DNA of 64,000 nt. Source: Ktedonosporobacter rubrisoli. Lineage in GTDB: Bacteria; Chloroflexota; Ktedonobacteria; Ktedonobacterales; Ktedonobacteraceae. The DNA lies in contig NZ_CP035758.1 of NCBI RefSeq assembly GCF_004208415.1, forward strand, positions 2,914,001 through 2,978,000. Direction: 5' to 3'. Below the pieces are notes generated by a model, which was not told the origin of the DNA, made no database searches, and saw only the letters and a list, made by a program, of their open reading frames with translations. This document shows, piece after piece, positions 1 to 8,174 of the stretch (position 1 is the stretch's first letter; every line of letters begins with the position of its first letter). A program made the translations under genes and the position numbers.

Positions 1-507
1 CCTCAACCGAGCGAGCCGCTTGCCGGGACGCTGCACATGATGACCCGCCTGCGTGAGGAAGGGAAGATCCATCAGCTGGGCGTAAGTAATTTTCCACCCG
101 GGCTCTTACGCCAGGCCATTGAACTGGCTCCGCTGTTCTGTAATCAGGTTGAGTATCATCCGTACCTGGCTCAAGAGAAACTCCTGGCGATGGCAAGAGC
201 TCATAATCTCCTGTTTACTGCCTATGCTCCTCTTGCCAATGGACGGGTCCTAAAAGATCCTGTGCTGGCAAAAATTGCGCGTGCCCATAGCAAATCTGTG
301 GGGCAGGTTGTCTTACGCTGGCTTCTGGATCAGGAACAAGTTGCAGTGATCCCCAAGGCCGCCAGTGCCGCAAACCGCGTGAGCAACTTTGAGATTTTTG
401 ACTTTTCCTTGAGCGAAGGCGAGCACCAGCAGATTGCCAGCCTGGAGCGCGGCCTACGCATCTATGATCCATCCTGGGCGCCTGATTGGGCAGCCTGGGA
501 TGAATAG
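1..507 (+). CDS. Aldo/keto reductase, C-terminal part (5' end outside window)
   Basis: The frame is open from base 1, so the gene begins upstream of the window; 168 residues are visible. It should be an NAD(P)H-dependent aldo/keto reductase reducing small carbonyl compounds in the cytoplasm. The visible part shows the second half of the family barrel: GKIHQLGVSNF, then CNQVEYHPYL, then YAPLANG, and near the end VIPKAAS, which matches the family's cofactor-binding stretch. The catalytic Asp-Tyr-Lys-His residues lie mostly in the missing part and cannot be checked. It is followed after 55 bases by an esterase gene on the same strand, so the two may share a transcript. The substrate cannot be told. 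Confidence 0.9.
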   Translation, partial: PQPSEPLAGTLHMMTRLREEGKIHQLGVSNFPPGLLRQAIELAPLFCNQVEYHPYLAQEKLLAMARAHNLLFTAYAPLANGRVLKDPVLAKIARAHSKSVGQVVLRWLLDQEQVAVIPKAASAANRVSNFEIFDFSLSEGEHQQIASLERGLRIYDPSWAPDWAAWDE

Positions 508-562
508 AGAAACCTGAAGCTAACTTAGTGACGATTCTTTAAAACAAGAGAAGGAGTTTTAT

Positions 563-1513
563 ATGCCACTCGATCCACAAGCCCGAGCCCTAATGGAACA
601 ATTGCATGCCCAGGCCAGGCCAGCACTCTCGCACTTATCCGCCACTCAGCTTAGAGCTGGCGATGACGAGATCATTCCTCTTACTGGTGAACCTGTAGTT
701 GTCAGTAAGGTAGAGCAGGTGAAGATTCCGGGGCCTGGTGGCCCTCTTCCCTTGCGGATCTATACGCCCGCTGGGACAGGGCCGTTTCCTGTGCTTGTCT
801 ACTTTCATGGCGGAGGATGGGTCGTCTGTAATCTGGAAACCCATGATTCTTTGTGCCGAACGCTTGCCAATACCGCTAACAGTATTGTTATATCCGTGGA
901 TTATCGCCTGGCGCCTGAAAATCCTTTTCCTGCCGCCTTTGAGGATGCCTATGCGGTGACAGAGTGGGCAGCAAGGCATGCTGATAAGCTAGGCGCGGAC
1001 CCTACGCGTATCGCCGTGGGTGGAGATAGTGCAGGGGGTAATCTTGCGGCTGGCGTAGCGCTGGAGGCACGCGAGCGAGGCGCATTTTCTGTAACCTGCC
1101 AGGCGCTTATCTATCCTGTACTTGATTATTACCAGCCTGCCAGCAGCTCATACACCGCGTATGCCGAAGGCTACTTCTTAAGCGGGAAGGATATGCCCTG
1201 GTACTATCAACAATATCTACCCAGTGGTTTTGATGGCAAAGATGCGAGAGTCGCACCTGTTCTCGCCAGCGATCTGCGGGGGCTTCCGCCTGCACTCATC
1301 ATCACAGCTGAATATGATCCGACTCGCGATGGTGCTGAGCTGTATGCTATGCGTTTAAAAGAGGCTGGCGTAGAAGTTTCTCTCACCCGTTATGAGGGAA
1401 TGATGCATGCTTTTGTGCTCTTAGCGGGGGTCTTTGAGCAGGGAAGGAAAGCTCGTCAGCAGGTTGGTACGTTCTTGCAAGAGGCCTTGAGAGAAGGCCG
1501 GCGTTGTGGATAG
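563..1513 (+). CDS. Alpha/beta hydrolase of the hormone-sensitive lipase (HSL) family
   Basis: A 316-aa cytoplasmic carboxylesterase, a usual length for bacterial HSL-type enzymes that cut short-chain esters. The oxyanion-hole motif HGGGW begins at residue 82. The nucleophile elbow GDSAGG puts the catalytic serine at residue 156. The acid is probably Asp252 in AEYDPTRD and the base His282 in MMHAF. The start ATG has a good AAGGAG ribosome site about 8 bases upstream. There is no signal peptide. The gene follows the aldo/keto reductase closely and may act in the same detoxification or catabolic unit, but nothing in the sequence names its substrate. Confidence 0.93.
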   Translation: MPLDPQARALMEQLHAQARPALSHLSATQLRAGDDEIIPLTGEPVVVSKVEQVKIPGPGGPLPLRIYTPAGTGPFPVLVYFHGGGWVVCNLETHDSLCRTLANTANSIVISVDYRLAPENPFPAAFEDAYAVTEWAARHADKLGADPTRIAVGGDSAGGNLAAGVALEARERGAFSVTCQALIYPVLDYYQPASSSYTAYAEGYFLSGKDMPWYYQQYLPSGFDGKDARVAPVLASDLRGLPPALIITAEYDPTRDGAELYAMRLKEAGVEVSLTRYEGMMHAFVLLAGVFEQGRKARQQVGTFLQEALREGRRCG

Positions 1514-1644
1514 GCAAAAGGAGGCTGAGCACAAGAAAGCTTAGGTCTCTTGTATAGCATTTTTATCTTTGCTATACTTGGCAATGTTGGGTGCTTCAGA
1601 AGTTGGGTAATCGATATGCGGGAACACACAACTGCCGAGGGTTT

Positions 1645-4600
1645 ATGCCGAAGCCAGCCTTACATGCGCTCATCTGGTCAGAGGAACTGCAGTGTTATGA
1701 GCTTAAAACAGGCGGCCAGCTCTATCGCTCTTTTCGCCAGGAAGATGAGCCAGCCTGGCTCGCCTGGATGCAGGAGAATAGAGCATTTGCCTTTGAGGGT
1801 CGCGCGGGTCATCTCAGTATCGTCAAGGAAGCCAGGCCAAGGGGAACAGGGTATTGGTATGCCTATAGCAGGCAGGCCCGGCGCACGCGTAAGCGCTATC
1901 TAGGGCGAAGTGCCACGTTTTCGCGCTTAGAGCAGGTGGCCACTGACCTCATAAGTAAACGTGAAATCGCTATAAAGCTGCCCACGCAAACAATGCGAGC
2001 TGCTCCTAAAGAGCCACGGTGGCCTTTTTCCAATCGCTTGCCCGAGAGGCGAGACGTTCTGCTCGCCACAAAACTCTTTCCTCCCCAACTTCCTGCTTTG
2101 TTAGTAGAGCGGGAACGTTTGCTCAAGGACCTGGATGCGGTACTTTCTCATCGTCTAGGTCTGCTCTCAGCTGCGGCCGGCAGTGGCAAAACAACCTTGC
2201 TTTCCACGTGGGCCGCACGCAAGCGAGCTTCTGGCCAGCTTGTCGCTTGGCTCTCGCTTGAAGAACAGGACAACGATCCCGCCAGTTTCTGGAATTATGT
2301 TGTAGCCGCCTTGCGTATCGTTGAGCCAGCGGCGGCAGAAACAGCGCGGAGCATGCTGCAAGCTCCGAGTCCTCCATCCCTGGCAACCATCCTTGCAAGT
2401 TTTATTAACGATCTGGCCGCCACTCAGAAAGAGATTGTGCTCATCCTTGATGATTTTCATGTCATCAATGACCCAGATATCATTAGCAGTATTCAATACT
2501 TACTGGAGCATCTTCCCGCCAGGCTGCATTTGATTCTGGCTGGACGCAGTAATCCACAACTGGCCCTGCCCCGTTTGCGGGCAAGGAGCCAGCTTGTCGA
2601 ACTGCGAGACAAGGATTTACGCTTTACGCGGGCAGAAGCAGAGCACTTCTTTGCGCGAGCCATGGAGCGTCCCCTGGCCAGGGTAGAGATTGATGTGTTG
2701 GAGCAGCGCATTGAGGGTTGGATTGCTGGCCTGCAACTGGCAGCCCTTGCGATGCGTACGCGGGAGAATTATACTGCGTTTGTCCAGCAATTGAGCGGCA
2801 ACCAGCGTTTTATCCTGGAATATATGCAGGAAGAGATCCTGGAGCGCCAGTCTCCAGAGTTGCAGGATTTTCTCATCCACACAGCCATTCTAGCACGTCT
2901 GCATGCTCCACTCTGCCAGGCAGTAACCGTGGAAAACAGTATCCAGGTCTGCCAGCAGATGCTGCTTACCCTGGAAAGCGCAAATCTCTTCCTCATTCCC
3001 CTTGATGGAGAGCGGCGCTGGTACCGTTTTCATAGCCTTTTTCGCGATGTGTTGCTGGCACGCTTGCAAGCGCTCTATCCAGAACGTATCCCTGTTTTGC
3101 ATAGGCGAGCAGCTGACTGGTATGCCCAACAGGGTAATATACATGAGGCAATTACCCATGCGCTTGCCGGAAGCGCTTATGTCTTTGCGGCTGAACTTAT
3201 GGAGCAATCAGCCGCGTATATGTGCTTCAATGGAGGGGTCTCACAGCTCTATGGCTGGATTAAAAGTTTGCCCGAAGCCATATTATTAGCCCATGCCGAC
3301 CTTGCTCTGACAACCGCCCTGCAAATCTTATATCAAAGCTTCTATTCTCCTGATGAGGCCTGGCAGCAGGCCGTAGCCGAGGCTGAGCTGGTTCTTGTTC
3401 CCCTGGCAGCCCAATTGCAGGCTCAAGGAGCTGCGTTCAGGACGGAGCCAGCGCTGAGATCGCTACAAAACCGCCTGGATCTGCTCTATACCTGGATGGC
3501 TAGCAGAGCAGCCATTCTTCAGGAGAATGTGGCTCAAATGAGGCTTCTGAGCTCCCAATTGCAGGAACTGGCAAGAGACGAGAGTGTCGTGTGGAAAATG
3601 CTGCCAGTCCACCACCTGCTTGTTAAAGCTGCGAATGCGCGTGCTCTGCTGCCTATGCTATCTGACTTGAGACAGCAAGCTGAGAAGGAGCCTCAGCCCT
3701 ATGAGGCGGTCTGGCTGATGGAGCAGATTGGCGAGGCTTATCGGGACGCGGGGCAATTGCAACGGGCCTATCAAATTGTCAGAGAGGCGTTAGAGCGTTT
3801 GTTGCAAATGGGAAAGGCCAGGTCCATGTTTGGCTACATTCACCTGCGCCTGGCAGAGCTGCATTGGGCCTGGAACCAGCTTGCGGAGGCGCGAAGCCAT
3901 CTGGATGCCGCCCTACAATTTGCGCGTACCTGGCAACATACTGACATACAGATAGCCAGCTATGCCCAATTAATACGCATTCTACTTGTCAAGGGAGAAT
4001 GGCGAGAAGCGGAGCAGGCATTAGATGAGGCTGAACGCCTGAGCCGAGCAAGTCAGTGGAAACACCAGCGACGCCTGGTAACGGCTGCTCGTGCGTTTCT
4101 CTGGCTTGCGCGGGGTGAGCTTACCGCCGCTGCGGCCTGGGCCGATCATTATGAGCTCGATTTTCAGGTTTTTAGCCGCCTCGACAACGAAGAATATGCA
4201 GAAACCCTGGCTCTGGCGCGCGTTCTGCTGGCCCTGCAAAGAAATGAGGAGGCCAGACAGCTCCTGCATCGACTGCTTACCAGGGCGGAACAAAACGAGA
4301 GCGCCTGGTATATTGTACAGACGCTTGCCTTCCAGGTAGTAGCCCTGCAGGCAAATGGAGAGGATGCACAGGCCAGAGAGACAGCACTTCGCTTGCTTCG
4401 CCTGGCACGGCCTGCTGACTACCTGCGCATCTATCTTGACGCAGGTCCATATTTGCAGCATGTGCTTCAGAGCCTTCTCGCGACAACAGTTCAGCAGGAG
4501 GAGCACGCCAGGGAAGCTTCGTTGGGAGCTTCTGTAAGAACTTTGTTGGCAGCCTTCGAGCAGCAAGCTCTCCCGACAGCGCGCGCCAGTTCCTTCGCAT

Positions 4601-4818
4601 CCCAGACAATTGTCTCGGGCTTACTTTCGCCGCTTACGGCCCGTGAGCTAGAGGTTTTGCATCTTCTGGAACAAGGCAAGACAAACCAGGAGATCGCCAA
4701 CCAGCTAATCATTTCGTTGGCAACCGCTAAGAAGCATGTAGCCAACCTTCTGGGCAAGCTAGAGGCCGAGAACAGAGTGCAGGCCATTGCCAATGCGCGC
4801 AAGCATGGTATACTCTAG
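1645..4818 (+). CDS. Large ATP-binding LuxR/MalT-like transcriptional regulator
   Basis: A 1057-aa signal-transduction ATPase (STAND class) of the MalT/LAL type. An N-terminal region of about 150 residues (CYELKTGG, YWYAYSRQARRTRKRYLG) precedes the NTPase. Walker A, AAAGSGKTT, lies near residue 180 and Walker B, IVLILDDFH, near 270. A long helical TPR-like stretch fills the middle. The C-terminal LuxR helix-turn-helix (LTARELEVLHLLEQGKTNQEIA) covers roughly the last 65 residues. The frame opens earlier at a GTG at 1591, but the ATG at 1645 has a GAGG ribosome site and MPKP begins the recognisable domain, so I prefer it. It probably controls an unknown inducer-dependent regulon, possibly with the LLM oxidoreductase downstream. 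A related paralogue lies at 27858. Confidence 0.93.
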   Translation: MPKPALHALIWSEELQCYELKTGGQLYRSFRQEDEPAWLAWMQENRAFAFEGRAGHLSIVKEARPRGTGYWYAYSRQARRTRKRYLGRSATFSRLEQVATDLISKREIAIKLPTQTMRAAPKEPRWPFSNRLPERRDVLLATKLFPPQLPALLVERERLLKDLDAVLSHRLGLLSAAAGSGKTTLLSTWAARKRASGQLVAWLSLEEQDNDPASFWNYVVAALRIVEPAAAETARSMLQAPSPPSLATILASFINDLAATQKEIVLILDDFHVINDPDIISSIQYLLEHLPARLHLILAGRSNPQLALPRLRARSQLVELRDKDLRFTRAEAEHFFARAMERPLARVEIDVLEQRIEGWIAGLQLAALAMRTRENYTAFVQQLSGNQRFILEYMQEEILERQSPELQDFLIHTAILARLHAPLCQAVTVENSIQVCQQMLLTLESANLFLIPLDGERRWYRFHSLFRDVLLARLQALYPERIPVLHRRAADWYAQQGNIHEAITHALAGSAYVFAAELMEQSAAYMCFNGGVSQLYGWIKSLPEAILLAHADLALTTALQILYQSFYSPDEAWQQAVAEAELVLVPLAAQLQAQGAAFRTEPALRSLQNRLDLLYTWMASRAAILQENVAQMRLLSSQLQELARDESVVWKMLPVHHLLVKAANARALLPMLSDLRQQAEKEPQPYEAVWLMEQIGEAYRDAGQLQRAYQIVREALERLLQMGKARSMFGYIHLRLAELHWAWNQLAEARSHLDAALQFARTWQHTDIQIASYAQLIRILLVKGEWREAEQALDEAERLSRASQWKHQRRLVTAARAFLWLARGELTAAAAWADHYELDFQVFSRLDNEEYAETLALARVLLALQRNEEARQLLHRLLTRAEQNESAWYIVQTLAFQVVALQANGEDAQARETALRLLRLARPADYLRIYLDAGPYLQHVLQSLLATTVQQEEHAREASLGASVRTLLAAFEQQALPTARASSFASQTIVSGLLSPLTARELEVLHLLEQGKTNQEIANQLIISLATAKKHVANLLGKLEAENRVQAIANARKHGIL

Positions 4819-5025
4819 CCTCTGCGAAATACTCCTCTCTGGTATCCTTTCGGCTACTGTGCTATGCGCAGAAAGCTTGTATCTTCTAGGCAAGAGAAAA
4901 GGTGGCAGGGAGGACGGATGAGTAGTCACATGCCGCTGTAATGGAAGCACTATAAAATCAGATTCGGCTATCTCCTTCGTTCCCATGAATTTCCCTGCCT
5001 TGAGATAAGAAAGAGGCTGCTATTT

Positions 5026-5973
5026 ATGGCTTTGAAATTTGGGCTGTTGTTGCCACAGGGCTGGACGTTGGATCTAATGAGTGTTAAGGACCCGGTTGAG
5101 GCCTACGAGGCGCTGTCTCGCGCGGCGCAAACAGCAGATGAGGTAGGCTTTACTTCGGCGTACCTGGTAGATCACTTACATACGATCCCTCGGCCCTTAC
5201 AGGAGTTGACGTTTGAGTGCTGGACCACGGCAGCGGCGCTGGCCCGCGATACAAAACGCATTCGCATCGGTCAGATGGTCAGCTGCAATGGCTATCGAAA
5301 TCCTGCGCTGCTGGCCAAGATGGCCAGTACCCTTGATGTCATTTCACATGGAAGGCTAAGCTTTGGGATCGGCGCTGGTTGGTATGAACACGAATTCAGG
5401 GCCTATGGCTATGAATTTCCCGCCGGACCGGAGCGCCTGCGTCAACTGCGGGAGGCCGTACAGATCATTCTAGCTATGTGGACGCAGGAAGAGGCAAGCT
5501 TCGCAGGGAAACATTATCAAATCAGCGGAGCGATTAATCAGCCTAAAGGCGTGCAGAAACCTCAAATTCCGCTCCTGATCGGTGGCGATGGCGAGAAGGT
5601 TACGCTCAAGCTGGTTGCTCAGTATGCTGATGGCTGCAATGTCGGCAGCAACGCCGAGGAAGTGAAGCAGAAGCTGGCGGTGCTCAAAGCGCATTGCGAG
5701 GCGCTTGGCCGCGACTATGAGCATATTTATCGCACCACCTCAACGTTTTGCGCAATCGGAGCTACAGATGAAGGGGCTCAGGCCAGCATTCCGGCCTATG
5801 TGCGTACCCACTTCCCTGATCGTATTAACCTGGGGATGGTTGGTAGCCCTGAGACGATTCGCAAACGCCTGAAAGAATATGAAGATGCCGGAGTGCAGGA
5901 GTTGATTATACGCTTCTTTGATATGCCGCAGTTGGACGGAATACGAATGTTTGCAAGAGAATTTATTGGCTAG
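5026..5973 (+). CDS. LLM-class F420-dependent oxidoreductase (first copy)
   Basis: A 315-aa protein of the luciferase-like monooxygenase superfamily, expected to fold as a TIM barrel and use reduced F420 or FMN in the cytoplasm. Family marks are the N-terminal MALKFGLLLPQGW, the RIRIGQMVSCNGYRNPALLAKMA strand-helix segment, the GRLSFGIGAGWYEHEFRAYG turn, and PLLIGGDGEKVTLKLVAQYAD. It is a close paralogue of the gene at 53141, sharing most of these motifs with small changes. It follows the large LuxR regulator after about 200 bases, so it may be a target, but it could have its own promoter. The substrate is unknown. Confidence 0.92.
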   Translation: MALKFGLLLPQGWTLDLMSVKDPVEAYEALSRAAQTADEVGFTSAYLVDHLHTIPRPLQELTFECWTTAAALARDTKRIRIGQMVSCNGYRNPALLAKMASTLDVISHGRLSFGIGAGWYEHEFRAYGYEFPAGPERLRQLREAVQIILAMWTQEEASFAGKHYQISGAINQPKGVQKPQIPLLIGGDGEKVTLKLVAQYADGCNVGSNAEEVKQKLAVLKAHCEALGRDYEHIYRTTSTFCAIGATDEGAQASIPAYVRTHFPDRINLGMVGSPETIRKRLKEYEDAGVQELIIRFFDMPQLDGIRMFAREFIG

Positions 5974-6012
5974 CAGGATCGCTGCCTTGCCGCCAGCTGT
6001 TTAAGGTTAAGG

Positions 6013-6043
6013 CCCGGCTCTACGTGCTACAACGGGAGCCGGG
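6013..6043. terminator. Hairpin between convergent genes
   Basis: CCCGGCTC (6013-6020) pairs exactly with GAGCCGGG (6036-6043) across a 15-base loop. It lies between the convergent LLM oxidoreductase and phosphatase genes, so it could end both transcripts. It lacks a clear T-run. Confidence 0.5.
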
Positions 6044-6055
6044 TGCATACCTCTC

Positions 6056-6676
6056 CTATAGAGCAGGTAATAAATGATGGTGATCGTTAAAATATTCCAG
6101 CGTCCAACTATGTGAGTTCTCTGCCTGTGACCAGTGCGTAATAGAGGCGTGCTTGGCACTAAGGGAGACGCGGGCTGGTATTGCAGTGCTCAGGCCGAAG
6201 AAATAGCTAAACGAGGCAGCGATAACTCCTCCGTGGCTTAGCAGTACTATCGTTGCTCCTTTGTGTTCCTGAAGTAGACGATTGAGGGCCGCGTGGACCC
6301 GCCCAGAAAATTCAACCCAGGTCTCATAGCCCTCCATGAAACGATAAAAAGGCTTCTGCTCTTCAGTAACCTGCCGCCAAAGGGCAGAAAACTCGTCGGG
6401 AGGCATGGTACCATCATCGCAGGTCCATTCTTCAAGGCCTTTATCAAAAGTGATTGGTAAGTTGAAGGCCGGCGCCAATATCCCCGCTGACTCTTTCGCT
6501 CGCCGCATGGGGCTGCTGATAAACACATCGGCTTTAATTTCGCCTGTCTTGTATAGGCGATCTCGTAGGCGTTCCATCTGGCCGATGCCATCGGATGAGA
6601 GGCCTAGATCCTGATAGGTACCTTGCATCACATCTTCGAGATAATCACCATGACGGATAAAGTAGAGATGCGTCAT
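6056..6676 (-). CDS. Histidine phosphatase family protein (phosphoglycerate-mutase-like)
   Basis: A 206-aa enzyme of the histidine phosphatase superfamily. The signature RHG appears within the first ten residues (MTHLYFIRHGDYLED), giving the catalytic histidine; SSPMRRAKESA supplies the second arginine, and LLSHGGVIAA the second histidine. It should hydrolyse a small phosphate ester in the cytoplasm; the substrate is not evident. The frame is open up to 6784, but the ATG at 6676 follows an AGGAG ribosome site and starts the domain directly, while the longer version would read through the promoter and repeats. A strong promoter and three 15-bp repeats sit just upstream, so it is probably tightly regulated. 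Confidence 0.9.
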   Translation of the reverse strand: MTHLYFIRHGDYLEDVMQGTYQDLGLSSDGIGQMERLRDRLYKTGEIKADVFISSPMRRAKESAGILAPAFNLPITFDKGLEEWTCDDGTMPPDEFSALWRQVTEEQKPFYRFMEGYETWVEFSGRVHAALNRLLQEHKGATIVLLSHGGVIAASFSYFFGLSTAIPARVSLSAKHASITHWSQAENSHSWTLEYFNDHHHLLPAL

Positions 6677-6700
6677 TCTTGCCAAGCTCCTTTTTATAGT

Positions 6701-6745
6701 ATCGGTGTCGGATACATCGTATATGGATACATCGTGTGCGGATAC
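6701..6745 (-). promoter_or_regulatory. Three tandem 15-bp repeats, candidate operator array
   Basis: On the minus strand there are three head-to-tail 15-mers: GTATCCGCACACGAT (6731-6745), GTATCCATATACGAT (6716-6730) and GTATCCGACACCGAT (6701-6715). GTATCC and CGAT are invariant. They begin at the -10 box and run through the expected start of transcription of the phosphatase gene, where a bound protein would block the polymerase. Confidence 0.75.
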
Positions 6746-6772
6746 TATATAGCAACAGAAATGTACTGTCAA
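6744..6772 (-). promoter_or_regulatory. Sigma-70-like promoter of the histidine phosphatase gene
   Basis: On the minus strand, TTGACA (6767-6772) is followed by a 17-base spacer and TATAGT (6744-6749). This is nearly consensus. The predicted transcript would start near 6737, inside the repeat array. Confidence 0.75.
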
Positions 6773-6975
6773 GCTTAGGGGCAACGGATCTAGATTTGAG
6801 CATACATCTGATAGCTGAAAAGATCGAATCTTCCAATAAGTATTTTTGTATTTGAAACATATTTATTGTATGATTGTGACAATGGAGCTATACAGATGCG
6901 ATGGTTACGGCGTACAAAATGCTCCTGGACAAACTCCACTGGCAAATAGTAGGTATGAAGCAAAAAGGAGGATAT

Positions 6976-7623
6976 ATGGATCAGCATTGGGACGACCTCA
7001 TAAAACATTTTTGCTCAGTCTCTGATGGCCTTGGCATGCCTATTGACGATGAGATATTTGAGACTGTTGTTGCCTTAAATGCTTTAGGTATTACCACCAC
7101 GATGTCATGTGCTGGCCATATAACCAGAGACGATGGCGACGTACGTTACCCCTGGATTAATTTTTCTGCCTCCGATGACATCATACAAAAGCTAAAGACG
7201 GAACAGATAAAGCTGCACAAAAAGGCAGAAAAACGGCAGAAGAAGCTTATGAAACTGCGTAAGAAGCTCACAAGCAATGCAAAACTGCTTGCAGCCCAGA
7301 AGAAATCGCATAAGGCCTGGCATGCCTATCACGCTATTGGCCATCAGCTACGAAAGTTGCAGGTACCAATGCGCCAGAGAGTGATAGACTACCTCACCCA
7401 ATTTTACGAAAATCGACCTGTGCTTTTTGATAGGCGTTTAATCCTTGATCTCATTTCGACAACTACGCGCTTAGAGAGCCAGGGTGCAGCCGATTTTCAT
7501 CTCTGCGAGCCCCGCGAGGTCCAAATCCAGAAGCTTGCAGAATATCGGGAAGAGATGCGCGCCTTTACTGAATTTCTGAAAACAATATATCTTTCCCAGC
7601 AAACTGAGAAAGTAGCCGTCTAA
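6976..7623 (+). CDS. Hypothetical protein, lysine-rich centre
   Basis: A 215-aa protein I do not recognise. The first 60 residues (DDEIFETVVALNALGITTTMSCAGHITRDDGDVRYPWINF) look like a compact domain, with a conserved-looking SCAGH motif. A very basic helical stretch follows (KLHKKAEKRQKKLMKLRKK), probably a coiled coil, then a second helical part ending with a long helix. The SCAGH-plus-acidic arrangement is typical of a small-ligand or regulatory domain acting on age or sequence count of the host, but I cannot name it. The frame opens at 6901; the ATG at 6976 has a strong AGGAGG site 5 bases upstream and is the likely start. No membrane segment is visible. Confidence 0.75.
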   Translation: MDQHWDDLIKHFCSVSDGLGMPIDDEIFETVVALNALGITTTMSCAGHITRDDGDVRYPWINFSASDDIIQKLKTEQIKLHKKAEKRQKKLMKLRKKLTSNAKLLAAQKKSHKAWHAYHAIGHQLRKLQVPMRQRVIDYLTQFYENRPVLFDRRLILDLISTTTRLESQGAADFHLCEPREVQIQKLAEYREEMRAFTEFLKTIYLSQQTEKVAV

Positions 7624-7692
7624 AAGCCTTGAACAATTTCATTTTCTAGCTGTTCTGGGTTATCTCCTTCTCCTGAAAGGAATTTACTTGTG

Positions 7693-8133
7693 ATGAGTGT
7701 CCAGCTTCCAACCAGCCATCTAGACCTTTTCCGCAAGCCTATCCTGGCACATTTAGCGACGCTAATGCCTGATGGTAGCCCTCACGTTACCCCCATCTGG
7801 ATCGATTACGATGGAACTCATTTGCTCGTCAATACCGTCGTCGGGCGCGTGAAAGAGCAAAATATGCGCCAACGGCCCCAGGTTGCCCTCGATATTGTTG
7901 ATCCAGATGATCCTTATCGCTGGCTTGCTATTCGCGGGAGGGTGATGGAAGAAACCAGTGAGGGGGCTGTAGAGCATGTCGATGCCCTGGCCTTGCGTTA
8001 TGTTGGATCGAAAGAATTTCGTTCGCGACGGCCAGATGAGAAACGAGTTATTTTCAAGATCGAGCCCGAGCACCTTGTTGTGTGGTATGGCGAACAATAT
8101 CTGCCTTCTGCACGCCAGGCCACCGGCCATTGA
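7693..8133 (+). CDS. PPOX-class F420-dependent oxidoreductase (first copy)
   Basis: A 146-aa split-beta-barrel flavin/deazaflavin-binding protein of the pyridoxamine-phosphate-oxidase-like class, usual length for the F420-dependent subfamily. Clear marks are AHLATLMPDGSPHVTPIWIDYDG, then VGRVKEQNMRQRPQVALDIVDPDDPYRW and the C-terminal KIEPEHLVVWY. It is likely to reduce a small molecule with F420H2 in the cytoplasm. A GTG lies 3 bases before the chosen ATG. It precedes the amidase gene by 41 bases on the same strand, which suggests a shared transcript. A close paralogue on the other strand lies on the far side of the amidase. Confidence 0.92.
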   Translation: MSVQLPTSHLDLFRKPILAHLATLMPDGSPHVTPIWIDYDGTHLLVNTVVGRVKEQNMRQRPQVALDIVDPDDPYRWLAIRGRVMEETSEGAVEHVDALALRYVGSKEFRSRRPDEKRVIFKIEPEHLVVWYGEQYLPSARQATGH

Positions 8134-8174
8134 TATCTCAAAACGGCGGACAGAAATAATAGTAGAGAAGCCTT

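Noticed and set aside
1591..1644. Upstream GTG start for the first LuxR regulator
   Set aside because: It adds 18 residues with no family signal; the ATG at 1645 has its own GAGG site.
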